Assembly (NCBI GenBank): GCA_033065855.1
Contig: JAVXUO010000405.1
Location: 1-64,000 of the forward strand
From: Escallonia rubra
Taxonomy: Eukaryota; Streptophyta; Magnoliopsida; Escalloniales; Escalloniaceae
Direction of reading: 5' to 3'
Length of the DNA stretch: 64,000 bases
The notes beneath the pieces are model-generated. The model saw only the letters and a list, made by a program, of their open reading frames with translations. It did not search any database and was not told the origin of the DNA. Below, one piece after another: positions 50,601-62,809 of this stretch. Made by a program: the position numbers and the translations under genes. Positions within the stretch are counted from its first letter, which is position 1. Each line of letters starts with the position of its first letter.

Positions 50601-53600
50601 GATTTCTAGTTCCAGTGCGTATACAACAAAAGGCAGACAGCTGCTGATCAACTCGAGAATCAGGAGGCTAAAAATTACGATGCATATCATGAAAAGTGCA
50701 TATTTGCACCAGTACTGATGTTATCGATAGCAATCCCTGTAATAAAAGAAAATATAAGCGAATTTTTTCTGTACATACCATTAGCCACAAGCTCTCAGCT
50801 TTTGAAATGGAAACTTTTGTCAGGACATTTCTCAGGAGTTCGAAAATAAACGACAGATCAGCTTTGCTTGGAAATGGAGACTTCTCTGTAACACATTTCA
50901 TCTCTACTGAGAGCCGTAAAACCCATAAAGGCACTGCCTCCGAAAGTGTCTCGTTGCAGAGCTTATCCGCCAACTTCCTAGCTTCATCTAGTCTCCCCAG
51001 ATCCAGTAAAAATGAAACATGTTGGCAAGCAAGGTCTTCAGTGAGACACCCAATGCTTTCAGACTTTTCATATAACATCAACACTTGTGAAATGGGATCC
51101 ATTGTATCATAAGAGCCAGAAAGTTGAGTATCTTCATTATTGCTTACAATTGCACTCGTCAAAAATTTAATATAGAGGTTAAACATCGCAGCTGAAGGCA
51201 CAATCTTTAAAGCCTCCTCATAAACCTAAGTAAAGAGCATGCAAAGTCATAATCAGATGGCTATATGGACCCAACAAGAACACCAGCAAGCATGATTATT
51301 AAAAAGTACTAGCTGGCCAATTTATAAAACTATCGTGAGCTAGGCATCCGCCTCAGCATAAAAGCTGAAGATCCAAACACTTGCTGATAAAGTTCAATAC
51401 AGTTGCAAACAGTTCAGTTATCAATATTCAAAGTTTAAATATCAGTTTTTAAGCGTGATTATTATTGGGTCACAACCAAAGTGTTTGTTTCTGTTTCTAA
51501 CCCAGCTCACACAGAAAGAACAAACATTTGATGCCTAGTATTAACACGCCAAACACTTCTGGTTAGCCTACTTTTAACCCAGCCTATGTACATGTCAGAT
51601 CAATGTACTAATCACATTAAATCAGATGGTCTATGATTAGGAGTTCAATGTGGCGAAAGTAAATCACAATAAAAAGCATCTGTAGATTGAGTGCGGGATT
51701 TCAGCCTCAATACTAAATGCACACATCCAAGAAGTTATGCCCTATCATTGTCCAAACCGGAGTTCCAAAACCGAATAGGGCCTAATGTCACATGCTGCAC
51801 AATCAGTGTAGCTGAATAAACTAACAGGATATAGTAAAGTCCATCAAACACAGTGAAATCCCCATAAAAAATGTAGGTGCAGTTGATAGCGAGAGGGAAA
51901 AGGAGCCCAAATTGTCATTGTTCAGAGGACTCCAAACTATAAATGGATCAGAAAGATAAATGCCTCAATTAATAATCATCCTTCCTAAATATGAGCACTC
52001 AGTTAAAGGCACAGCAATTTCATAAAAATGATGTGATAAATTGCAGTCACCTGAATAAAAGAAATAGAAGTTCTAAACCAGAAAGAGCAACATATACACG
52101 TCTTTGGCATTTAAGGATTCTGAAAGTCAAACTATGTAAACATGCCACATAGAACATAGGGAGCTTAACTACCTCACTCCGTAGCATACCTGAACTGCAT
52201 TTTGTAATTGATCCGACATACTTTCTTTACTCATCTCCTGTGTAATTTTAGCGTCAACAAATTTGAGTCTTGCAAGCCAGTCCCAGTATTCTGGTTCTTT
52301 TGAAAAATCTCTTCTCATGTCAGCAAGTATCTCTTTCTGCATATCTTCCGAATGTGCCAAGTCCATGGCTTCCAGTATCTCAAAGAACCGCGTTCTCAGG
52401 CTAAAACTCGAAGGGAGAGCTTCAATTGCACCACTGTAAATAGTTCGAAGGACAATAAGACCTTGCTCTCTAAACAAATCTGATTTCTTGTCAGACTCCC
52501 CCCTTTGGACTGTTGATGCCTCTTCATCTTCTCCTTTGTCACCAAGGGACATAAACAATTCTTTGTTTTCATCTCGCCACTGTTTCTCCTCAAGATCACG
52601 ATTATCGCGAATCAGCGTCCCCTCATCTTCCCCAAGAGCAACCTTTCGAGCTTTTAACTTATTAAGGTATGTGAGTTCCATGCGAAGATACTCCACCCAT
52701 AGATCCTCTGAAGTTGGGCACGCTCTCAAGCCGCTCTGCATTAGAGCACGGGCAGCAGCAACATTTAAGTTGTTGTCAAACTCCCATGCCGCAGCGTATA
52801 TCCAGACCCCTGGCACTTTTGGATGAAATCTAATCACTTGAGCCAGGGCCTACTTATTAAAAAGAACTTGAAATTAGTCGCAGCTAAACCCCAACCGTCC
52901 CTCAAAAACAAAAGAGCAGACTACATACTAACATTGCCAACAACAACCGAATTCATTTACATCTTTAACAAATTTAAACAATAAAAAGCATGGGACCTTG
53001 ACTTTCTCACTTGACTAGCCAGCCATTCTTTAACACCCCCTTTTGATATAAGTTCAAATAAAAAGTAAATGCTAAATACTGAGCAAACATTTTGAAATTA
53101 ATCATACAGTGATCCAGTTAATTGTCAATAAAATTTTGCAACTTTGTCTTAGCTTTTCTTATTTCACCTAATTAAATCCAACTACAGATCCTAGCACTTT
53201 CAAATTCAGTCAAACTCCTTTGAAGAAAGCATACTCCCAAGTTTCAAATTTGTATAAAGACCCTCTTTTGCTAAGTTAGAACTGCATTTTCAACAACAAC
53301 AAAAAAATCAAATAATCCAGCTAACAACAGTATGTTTGTGCACGTGCATGTGTGTACGTGTGCGGCATGTATACCTTCTTCGTTTATAAATATTTCAAAT
53401 ATGCATTTTAACCTAATTCCCCTGTGCATTATCAACAGTGCGTGTGTGTGGCATTCTTATACCTTCATAACAAACATTTCAAATAGGAATTTTGGCATAA
53501 CTCAACTATGCATTACCAAAACCGAAGTAAACAAATAGTGCATGAGGGAGTGATTGGTGAATAGATATATCATACACCTTCTTCATCCATATAACCAATA

Positions 53601-54460
53601 TAAATATGCATTTAAACCTAATCAGCCTTATTTATGTACGCAATTTCAACAACTTAAGAAACGAACGATCCAGCTAACAACAAAGCGTGCGTGCGTGCAA
53701 TGCATGTATGTTTGTGTGATGAATATAATTGCATTAGTTTGTAACCTAATTAACCTCGACAGCCATATTCAAATACGCAACTTACACAGCGAAAAGCAAA
53801 CAAACAATCCAGCTAACAACAAATTGTGTGTCTGTGTGTGAGCAAAGTTTGATGTAAACATCATCATCCACCTTCTTAGTTCACTTAACTATCTCAAACA
53901 GGCATTTTGACCTAATTAACGTAATCGGCCTTATTCAAATACACAACTTCAACACCGAAAAACACAAACAATCAAAGCTAGCAACAAAAAATGTGCGTGC
54001 GCAGAGAGCCAGCGAGCGCAGTATACAGACACAAACGCAGCAACAAATAACAAACCTTCTTCATACGTCCGTTCCTCTTCTCCCTACAGTACTCCAAATA
54101 CCGAAACCACAGCTCCACGTCCCCCTTAAACCGGTCCGTAGCGAGCCGATAAATATCCACAACTCTAGCTACGCCGGCAAAATCGGAGACCGACTTCTTC
54201 ATCTTCTTGTTCCCTTTCTTCTTCATCTCCAAAGCGACGGCCTTCTTGCGGAGGCGGCGCAGCGAGTCGAGCCGAATCTCGTAGTCGGCGTAGGCTAGGT
54301 AGTCCTGCTTGAGCGGGCTCGGCCGCTTGAGCCGGTACTCGAACTTGCGCCGCTGCTTGACTATCTCGGCGATCTCTCGCCGGCTGAAGAGGCCACGCCG
54401 CTCGAAGTCGTCGAGTTCGTTGACCATGCGCTCCAGCTTGTACTGGACCACGTCCGCCAT
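47687..54460 (-). CDS. UTP6: U3 snoRNA-associated protein 6 homologue (UTP6)
   Basis: A component of the nucleolar small-subunit processome, needed for 18S rRNA processing. Six exons (54460-54056, 52849-52190, 51225-50779, 49083-48911, 48149-47966, 47779-47687) join in frame to 653 aa. The N-terminus MADVVQYKLERMVNELDDFE is the UTP6 signature domain. It is followed by REIAEIVKQRRKFEYRLKR and by HAT (half-a-TPR) repeats with W-F/Y helix pairs, for example VELWFRYLEYC, PGVWIYAAAWEFD, EDLWVEYLRMEL and EYWDWLARLKFVD. An acidic insert (about 200-240) separates repeat groups. The C-terminal exons carry further repeats (LWQDYHSMEIK, AAVYWRAKKTL). Introns are long, up to about 1.8 kb. Intron 1 contains diverged tandem repeats. 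Confidence 0.94.
53290..53980. repeat. Diverged tandem repeats in UTP6 intron 1
   Basis: The block AATCCAGCTAACAACAA recurs at about 53314, 53669, 53806 and, altered, 53971. It is each time followed by a GT-rich microsatellite and then by CTTCTTC, ATTTCAAA and GACCTAATTAAC-like blocks. Spacings are about 355, 137 and 165 bases, so units have been gained or lost. Confidence 0.75.
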
Positions 54461-54487
54461 TTTTGGCCGCCGGCGTTTGATTAACTC

Positions 54488-54503
54488 TGTGTGTGTGTGT
54501 GTG
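54488..54503. repeat. GT microsatellite at the UTP6 start
   Basis: Eight GT units lie 28 bases upstream of the UTP6 ATG (CA units on the gene strand), within the likely leader or core promoter. No TATA box was seen nearby. Confidence 0.9.
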
Positions 54504-55919
54504 CAAGGCTGCGCGGGCAGTGTTCAGTTAGGTTTTAGCTGAGGCCTCTTCAGGGGGGGGGGAGATAATAATTTAATAATTAGTTTACCTTTTAATCTTA
54601 TTTTTTACTTTTCGCGAGTTTTATGATATTTATCGACTAATATTGGTTTTATCTTAATTTTGTCTTGTCGATAAAAACCACCGTTTATATTACTTATTTT
54701 TAAATTCAATGTATCAAAATCTATTTTACTATTTTCTTGTGCACGAGAGTGTTATTTACAAGGTTGTAATTTGTAACTGACAACGATGACTACTTTAACT
54801 TCATTCTGAAAGTGTGTCGATTCGATCTATTTCATGGTACTTTTGAGATCAAACCTATAATTGGTTGAAGCAAGCGGGATCAATTTAAGGATCTAAGTCG
54901 AAACGGTTTAAAATGTCGGTTGCCCAAATTTAAATATTTAATTGATTGGTGCAAATTAGTACTTGAAATAGGAGAAACCAATTAGTATTTTTTTCAATGC
55001 TAGCTACTCAATGACCGAAAAATTCACTAGCTATTCGAATTGAATTGCGGAGTTTGCTTTTCATTTCTTCCAAAGTTGAACCAACCAAACCATGATGACC
55101 AGTATTTTGACATAACGTATTTTGACAATATTTCGTAGAGATTTTTAGTCGTAATTTTTATCAACATAATTTCAGTATTACTAATTAAAAGTTATTAAGT
55201 AAATTTAGCGACCATCATTAATATTTATCCCTAATAGAGAATTGTAGGCTCTTTCTATGATCAGTTTGCAGTAAAAAAAAAATTCTTTTTGGGAAGGGGT
55301 AAAGAACATCCCTAGGGGAAATTGCAAAAAGTGAGACGCGAATATAAACATGTTCCCTAATAAAAGTTGAACTTTGTTTCAAGGCGATTAGGATTCGGTT
55401 TACTTACGATCTTACCTACAATTCAAACTTTAATAACCAACAATTTAAACCTATATCTTTATGGCAACTGACATTAAATTGGAAGCTTGAATTTGTGTCA
55501 CTAATTCTTTATGCATGTAGCTTTCGGTAAGAGTTATTTGGCATTAAATCCGTTTATTCTTTTATTACTTTTAAATATTCATAGAGGTCTGACTTTGCAC
55601 CGCTCTTTGCAACAATCTACTATTTTATTTTATTTTATGATACTCTCTTTTGTACTACATGCTTATCAATGTTACGATTGATGCAGGTTTTCACCGAAAG
55701 CCAAACTCTTCGAATCGCATTGGTTTAACTTGTATTATGCTGATTCTATGGACTTGTATAACTGGAGAAAGAAAAACATTAGCAAGCATCAAACCAAGCA
55801 GAAACTTTGAAACTTATTTCACTTTCATGAGTAGTAAACAAAGAAAAATACTAGCAAGCATTTGCCCAGAACCAGAAGTACATCGGTTGTTTGTAAGCAC
55901 GTTAGCTTCTTGTGAATTC
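54504..55919. other. A/T-rich intergenic region
   Basis: Nothing with coding character was found. It includes the UTP6 upstream region and the 3' flank of the glycine-rich protein gene. Confidence 0.6.
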
Positions 55920-56429
55920 TCAAGGCAGTCCACCCCCAACTCCTCCGCCAGCTCCTCCACCATATCCACCACCAAAAACACCGGTATACATATCGCTACC
56001 GCCCCCGGCGCCGCCTCCAAACCCCCCACCACCTCCTAGGCCTCCAATGCCAGATCCAAGCCCGCCTCCAGCCCCACCACCAAAACCTGATCCACCACCT
56101 AGCCCGCCCCCACCCCCTCCTCCACCTCCTCCACCTCCACCTCCACCAAGCCCGCCAAGACCACCACCAAAGCCGGACCCTCCACCAAGCCCGCCAAGAC
56201 CACCACCCAAGCCGGACCCTCCACCAAACCCGGCTCCCCCGCCTCCCAAGCCTCCACCAACCCCACTCCCGAACCCACTGCCACCACCTAGCCCGCCGCC
56301 GTAAGGAAAATGGTGAAAGAACGTCTTCTCTTCACCAAATCCACCCTTTCCTTTCACAAGCACCCTGCCATTTGCAGTGCAAACAAGTGCAGTAACAATC
56401 ACCAAAAGAAGAACCTTATAACTAGTCAT
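55920..56429 (-). CDS. Secreted glycine-rich protein (putative cell-wall structural protein)
   Basis: A 169-aa single-exon protein. Residues 1-21 (MTSYKVLLLVIVTALVCTANG) form a clear signal peptide. A short basic segment (RVLVKGKGGFGEEK) and FFHHFPYGG follow. The rest consists of GGGLGGG, GSGFGGG and GLGG repeats with one run of about 15 Gly. This is the classical class I plant GRP layout, thought to act in the wall matrix. The long glycine run is coded by repetitive GGT/GGA/GGC codons and is prone to length change. On the opposite strand the same DNA gives a proline-rich frame that starts inside this gene and has no signal peptide; I regard it as a shadow. Confidence 0.88.
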   Translation of the reverse strand: MTSYKVLLLVIVTALVCTANGRVLVKGKGGFGEEKTFFHHFPYGGGLGGGSGFGSGVGGGLGGGGAGFGGGSGLGGGLGGLGGGSGFGGGLGGLGGGGGGGGGGGGGGGLGGGSGFGGGAGGGLGSGIGGLGGGGGFGGGAGGGSDMYTGVFGGGYGGGAGGGVGGGLP

Positions 56430-56494
56430 TTTTAGTATGCGAATTGAAAAGAAAGTCGTGATGAGAGGTGGGGCTGGGAAGAAATGAGGAATGG

Positions 56495-56504
56495 TTTATA
56501 TAAA
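56495..56504 (-). promoter_or_regulatory. Probable TATA box of the glycine-rich protein gene
   Basis: TTTATATAAA, which reads the same on both strands, lies about 66-75 bases upstream of the ATG at 56429. That spacing gives a leader of about 35-45 bases. Confidence 0.7.
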
Positions 56505-57315
56505 GATGGTAGATGAACGTGACAGTTGGGAGATGAAAGCTTTCACGTATCATGTCATCATCTACAACCCGTGGTTGGACGGTTGATAGATGTAGAGCCA
56601 ACTGCATCCCTTCAGATAGTTACCCACCATGCCATGCCATATGCCAGGCTAGGCCACCACCTCAGTTTGATGATCAACCTAATTCTTCCCTAAAAAACCA
56701 GACCAAGCACTCTAAGGCTTCTCTAAGGATTCTATATTTGATTTATTGGAAAGAACAAAACTTGAACGTACTATAGGTATGACCAAGTGTAACCATCCGA
56801 TAAGGTGGGAGGATAATACAACCTCGATTCGACTATTGTCCGAGAATTCTTAATTTCATCTCGTTAGATTTCACTATCCGTTACATCATGTCATCTCTAT
56901 CACCGTTACAGTGAAAATTTTCTCGCTTTATTGACACCGAGACAAAAATGATTACAGAACCCTAAGCAATAACTAAGCTGCTTAGCATAGCGTCCAGATT
57001 ATTAATTACTTTCGTAGGCAAATTACACAAATGACTTAAATTAGTGACCCAGTCTACGGAAAATTAGTCTGCGAACAATACTGCCCCTAATGGTAATGAC
57101 TGTTAGCTAGTAGTATTAAGCATGGATGTGAACTAGCTGGGTGAGTTCAACTACAAAGAGATCTTGATGGTAAACATATGTAAACGAAAAGAAAAAAGGG
57201 AAGGCCAAATTGTCATTGGTATGCTAGGTTTACGAATCAAGACTGCCCCTAGTCAAGCAAGGAAATTTGCAAGTCCTAATTAAGCTGTCTCCTCTAGTTA
57301 TATGTGCAAAACAAT
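56505..57315. other. Promoter region of the glycine-rich protein gene and intergenic DNA
   Basis: No coding region is supported. It separates the glycine-rich protein gene from the 3' end of the GARP gene upstream. Confidence 0.55.
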
Positions 57316-60300
57316 TCAACCAAGAGTGAGCTCAAGAGAGACATCATTCACATCTGTGGTTAGAGATGGTTCTCCAGCAGCCTCTGTAAAACAACTTTGA
57401 TACTTGTCATTGATACGTCGAGCACCGTCCGGTAACACGTTTTCTTTCCGATCACTGCTACCCTACAGGAATAATATGATTGAAAAAGAAATTGTTAGAG
57501 AAGAGTTACATCTTCCCCTACTTCTTTTTAGTGTATCAGAAAGTTCTATGTATATAGTACAGCTACCTTAGACCTTAACAAAAATGTTAAAAACGTTTCT
57601 TTTTTGGTGCTGATTGAGTATATTTTCGGGGAGAAGGAGAATACTTTTGCTGTGCAGCCCTTGAGGAAGTCCATGAACTTGACGGCCGGCCTCTGCCTCC
57701 ATTCCCTTGCGGTTGCCTCTGCGTATGATAGATGCTCACTAGTTTTGTTTTGATCTTTTTTATCTTGCGTTGCTTTCCTGCAAAGTGAGATTGCAAGCCA
57801 AAGAATGATACTCAAATTTGGAGCACAGACCCACTCAATCTTGCAGATGTTACTTTCAATCAAGTAATACTACACTTCTCAAATTTACATTCCATTGCTC
57901 CAATTTAAGATTGCACAATGCTTTATGAGTCAACTGTTTCAAGCAACTACACCCACTATTTTGATAAATGTTTGTAACATTTTTCGGGAGTGAAAGTTCA
58001 GAAGAAATTCAAGAACAGTAGTGTGTTACTCCTTTGAAAATATGCATAGATGGAATTAGATATAACTAGAAATGGAGATATAATGATGCTAAAACATTGC
58101 CATTTGGTCTTCTACTACACTTGATCAATCAAACTGTTTGAATTATCTTTAATTCCATTTGACAAAAAATCCACAATCTTTTACCAAGTATGGAGTGTGA
58201 TTGTTTTCGCACACACATGGACATATATCCATGAAGGAGATATGTGGGAAGTGAAGACAAGTGAACACTTAGCCAACATGTGGTAACTATTCACTAAAAG
58301 ACTTTTTGATTTCACATCGGAGGATGGCTTGACTCGGATAAAATTTCACCCACTTCTTCTCCTATAAAAGGAGAAGTTTGCCACACAACACAACACACAT
58401 CAAACACCATTGAGAAGCATTAGCCATTGAAAGCTAAATGCTGTGAGTTAGCTACTGAGAGCTAAAAGGGTGTTAGGCATTTAGAACCTATGATTGTAGC
58501 TTAAATGCAAGAGTGTTAAGTGCTTTTGTAATAGCACTAGTGAGTGAGAAAAACCACTGAGAATTTTTATTCACCGACAGAAATAGTGAAGTGAGTGAAA
58601 GTTCCCTTGTAACTTCTCCACTTTATAGTGCAACATTCTCGTTGTCTTCCTGTGGACGTAGGCAAGAGGCCGAACACATTAAATATCCGTGTTCATATTT
58701 TTGTGTGAAAGTTTTTATATTTTCTCCGTTTTTCTTACTGGCTAGTTGTACCTGTTTTAGGGGTTTAAATCCCAACACAAACTGCCACAAAAGAATTAGT
58801 AGAGCATAGAAAAGAAATTGCACAAACCTTGCGGTCAGTCTGCTGGCATTTTTCAGATCAGCAGGCTGCTCGGAGTACTGAGTTCCGCCATTTTCAGAGA
58901 GCGGTGCATTGGCATTCATCAGCCTTCCATCATGATTGTGATTTCTTTTTTGTTGGAGATATGGGCTGGAGCCTGCTAAGTAGTTTGCACGCGGAGCACC
59001 TTGCGTCTTATCGCCTTTGCGTGTTGCCACTTCTGCTTCTACGGCCAAGGAAACCATGAATAGAACCCAGAGATTTATCAGTAAAATGACCAAAGTTCAC
59101 TACTTGCGTGTCTAAGAATAAGCAATGTACAGTATCTGATAATTGCTTGCTAGTTGACCAACTACTTGTTGAGAGCATCTTCAGAACCAGTTTGAATTGA
59201 TAATAGCTGATGAGGCCAAGAACAGATCGAAACAACATCTACTTAACCAAGAAAAAGCTTAGCTGGTAAACTATGAAGCTTTAGGTCATTTATGAAAATG
59301 GTTATTCTGTTAGTAAGCAACTTATTATGGTTGTTACTACAAAATTTCACAAAGATCCATTCATGGCAAATTAATTAAAAGTACCATCTATGATCTATTA
59401 CAAGAAAGAATATTACAAATTTGGTAACAAACTATTTATTATGTTAGTTGCCAAAGTTGGAATAATACGACTAGTGGGGTCAGGCTGCGTACATCTAAAC
59501 AAATATTTACACGTGCGATGCATGCAGAATCCCAAGAGGACGCGTGCGATTACAGTGTAACGGATTCAAAAACTCTCCTAGTGATCACTTTAGTGTAGGA
59601 GAATAACAGGTTTCAATATTAGAAAATACTAACAAAATCTGTTGCTAGAATTTGAAGAAATTAAAGAAAGATACAAGAAGACACGGAGTGCGTACCTAAC
59701 CCTCATCCGCAAAGCCAGAAAGGAAGAAAAGCAAAACAAAAGAGGAGAGCTTCAATACAAACCAGCTCACGTACTGCAACTTATGGACTAGTAGAGACCA
59801 GAGAGAGCTAGCTAGAAAAGCAGCAAAAGCCTATACAGATGATGCAAAAATTTAACCCATGACACTTTTAGCAGGCTGTACGACAAACTCAAGTCCGGCT
59901 ACCACAAGGACCTCAGAGGTTCCAATTTTCAACCTCATGAAAGAATTTTGCTGGACAGAGCTACAACATGTTCTTACTGAACATGACTAAGAGCATCTGA
60001 ATATTCAATTGTTACGGTATTCTTACCCCTTTAATGACTTCTGGCTTCATGCTGATCTTGCATGTAAAGTGCAAAGAATAAGGTCATGGAAAGGTTAGGG
60101 ATGAATAATAAGCATACCCTGTATCATTTGCTCATGCTTCATGCTCCTATACATCTGCCATTAATAACAAACAGAATGTTAAGCAAATCCCAAAGAGAGT
60201 GCTGCTGGTTGTAACAAACCAAAAGTTCCTTTTCTATCATCTCAAAACCCTAGAAAAGGGTTTTTGTCACAACCTGAAGGTGGCTCTTGACGTGAGATAT

Positions 60301-60401
60301 GGTCAGTCCCTTCACATCCATTATCTGTAAAACCATCTTTGGTGTTGCTCCTGCCCAAGTTTAAAAAAATAACGAAATGAGTAAATAACGAGAAGGAATG
60401 A

Positions 60402-60450
<49 letters not shown>

Positions 60451-60885
60451 GCTCACACACACACAACATGCACAGAGAGGCACAAACTTAGCTCCTCTAG
60501 GGTCTCGCTCGTTATCTAGAAAGCAGAAGAGAAGGTAACATCTGCTGCTAATAAAGCATGATATACTTTATGCGCTCATTCTCTAAGATAACATTGTCCC
60601 AGAGAGAGAGAGAGAGGGCATACTATCTTCTCCACCGAGCCGCTCAACTGCATGCACAAAGCACTGGTGAAGATCATGCGTCCACCGGAGCCGAGGCAGC
60701 TTCGACCGGACGTACGGCCTAACCCCAGCTTTCAGACTCGTTTCAGGCAGCATTTCTGCTGTCCGGCGCCGCGTGACCCGCATGGACAACTCTGTTGGCT
60801 CTTCCATGTTGTCAATGGAAGAAGACGAGGACCAGGACCAGGACCAGGACCCCCTCATGGAGCTTCCATAATCTAACCTCTTCAT
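57316..60885 (-). CDS. GARP-family MYB-like transcription factor with C-terminal EAR-like motif
   Basis: Six exons, from high to low coordinate: 60885-60624, 60350-60274, 60154-60118, 59038-58828, 57777-57567, 57462-57316. They keep one frame and give 314 aa. The single MYB-like (GARP) DNA-binding domain spans about residues 62-117 (KLPRLRWTHDLHQCFVHAVE, RATPKMVLQIMDVKG) and ends in the signature SHLQMYR. The N-terminus is Ser/Trp-rich. The tail is hydrophilic and ends NDVSLELTLG. LELTL fits the LxLxL EAR repression motif, so a repressor role is inferred. The frame is open upstream of 60885 but has no ATG there, which sets the start. Exon 5 is less certain: its last residues (TKKETFLTFLLRSK) are unusual. 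Introns 3 and 4 are about 1 kb; intron 4 holds an LTR-like insert. Closest group by recall: Arabidopsis At1g14600/At2g02060-like proteins. Confidence 0.85.
58243..58777 (+). mobile_element. LTR-like sequence (possible solo LTR) in intron 4 of the GARP gene
   Basis: About 535 bases with the features of a Copia-type LTR: start TGTGGGA, end TCCCAACA (imperfect inverted ends), a TATA box (TATAAAAG, 58363-58370) and repeated short words such as GAGCTAAA in the leader. A late block (TTCCTGTGGACGTAGGC followed by GAGGCCGAACACATTAAATA) recalls Copia LTRs. It reads opposite to the host gene. No coding domain or primer-binding site follows, so a solo LTR is likely. Target duplications were not found and the ends are provisional. 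Confidence 0.55.
60408..60447. repeat. CT microsatellite in GARP intron 1
   Basis: About 20 CT units (GA on the gene strand) lie 58 bases from the splice acceptor. The repeat is long enough to be length-variable. Confidence 0.95.
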
Positions 60886-61932
60886 CCTGCCTTTGTCTCG
60901 CAGAGAGAGAGGGAGATCGAGATGGTCTAATGCCACAACAAAAAGAGAATAAATATTGGTGAGACTGTTCTAAAGCTTTGTCTATTTGTGCAGCTTTTTA
61001 GGACTCCCCATGGGGTCAGTTTAGTCCTTTGGAGTTTCGATTGTGTAGAGGAAAGAATTCCATACGGAATTTTCAGACCCTGGGGCCTGGGATAAGTTCA
61101 AAAGGGCATTCATGATCTGGTGAAAGTTGGGTAGTGAAAAGCTCAGAAGAATTCCATCCGAAAGCCCCTCAATGGTTGATATTACACTTGTAGACATTCC
61201 CTCTCGGTTGGTCATATCAAGACATTCTTGTCCCTCTTAACATGTTCTGTTTTACACCTTATTACCTTGCAAAAAGGGCTACTTTCCCACCCACTAATCC
61301 ACTCATTATGGCTCCATAACCCTTTTAAAACACAACCCTCCAACAAACCTTTTGTACTTGCAGAGTTAAGTTAAAAACGAGAGCGCACGCCCGGCAGACG
61401 CGCGTTAGTACATTGTTGCAAGTCAAGCAAACAAGGATAAGATCGATCATGAAAGAATAAACGTTACTAGCAGAAGCTTGCTTAAGATTAGCATTGTCAT
61501 GTGCAAATCTATCGCTAGAAAAGAATATAATCTATCTGAGAAATTTTACGTGATAATATATATTGAACTTTTATGCTCTGCTAGTCATAAAACCAAAAGT
61601 TAGACTTCTAAGTTGGCACAAACAAAATTGGAATGAATCAACCATCACAATCGTATGCCATGTGACTAAGCTTTATTTGGACTCAACGCCTAAGAAAATT
61701 ATGCAAAAAGTAGCCAGATTGGAAAGATGTGGCTGACATATGCAACTGCATGTCCTTAAGGAAACATACCAAGAGAAACCTAAATTCAAACCCTTCCCCA
61801 ATTTGGAGACCATGCTTCCCCCTTATCCGGCCGGACTTTAACACAACATACCAAAGACTTTGCACATTCCTTATTCACATTCAGTCCCACACACACACAC
61901 ACACTCGAGCAACAACCAATTAGGCTGCGACG

Positions 61933-61953
61933 CGACGTGTCCTCGACACGTCG
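61933..61953. promoter_or_regulatory. Inverted pair of ACGTGTC (ABRE-like) motifs
   Basis: CGACGTGTC and its exact reverse complement GACACGTCG flank the spacer CTC. Another GACACGTCG lies near 61999, in the same GC-rich island. ACGTGTC is the core of ABA-response and G-box-like sites bound by bZIP factors. It lies about 1.05 kb upstream of the GARP gene start, so the regulatory link is only a possibility. Confidence 0.4.
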
Positions 61954-62809
61954 TCAACCGCTCGGCACGCCTCGCATGTCGCGAATTTCTCCGGCCGCGA
62001 CACGTCGACAGCGCGGGACGTCACCGCCGTCTGGCCCAAGCAAAAGGCACCCATTATTGGTGGTGGTGTCAAGTGCTAGGGGGAATGGGGGGATGGTGTT
62101 ACGTTTGCTAGTGTGGAAGTTTGTGTGCCAAATTTGGCCGAAACAAATCATGCACGTTGAGACGTGGGGGATTCCCATGATGACAAAAGGATTTTGGAAG
62201 AGAAAATCAGAGGGAAAGAAGCTGTTTCAGAGATGGGGGAATATTCTCTGCATGGACTGCCAGAAGCATGTACAAGTGTGAGTAGACATCGTAAGCAAAG
62301 AATAATGGCATCAATGAAAAGTTTGGTGGGATAACAACAGATATCTCAGCTGCGCTGGACGGCTGCAGATGGGTTGCGAAATTGGAGTCCTCCTCAGCGC
62401 TGGATGAGGACGATCTCCCTGTCTCTTTGTATGGACATGAATCACATATGAGATGATTGGAATATCTGTTGACAGATTACGCCAGTTTTCGGTGGTTTGG
62501 TTTCAAAATATTAGCCTTGCATCCATTTCAGGGTAGCCAAATTCTTTAAAGTTGTCTAGACTATATGAGACCAGGGGCCTCAAGTGGACATGGCATTCAC
62601 CTTCGCAGTCGCCTGAATTCAGTGAAAAAGTTGGGAATAGAATGATGAGAGAGGGGTCCTGCTTTTAGCCACAAAAAAAAAAAAAAGTTGTTAACATCAA
62701 ATGATGTCAGCAAAAGTCGCAGAACGTTGTAATAAAAGGCGACAAAAGTATTTGTAGCAACACTCAAAATGGGCGAGTAAAAAAATATATGACTTCTGTT
62801 CGAAAACGT

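Noticed and set aside
55912-56304. Proline-rich (extensin-like) frame on the plus strand
   Set aside because: It is the antisense of the glycine-rich protein gene. The glycine-rich frame has a signal peptide, a proper stop and a TATA box; the proline-rich one has none of these.
58829-59238. Possible small secreted-peptide gene on the minus strand (VILLINLWVLFMVSLAVEAE)
   Set aside because: The apparent hydrophobic leader has no ATG at its start and an in-frame stop just upstream. The part after the GTAG acceptor at 59039 joins in phase to the GARP gene as exon 4.
61937-62281. Arg/Ser-rich 114-residue frame
   Set aside because: No family motif, and the composition follows the local GC-rich island; not supported as a gene.
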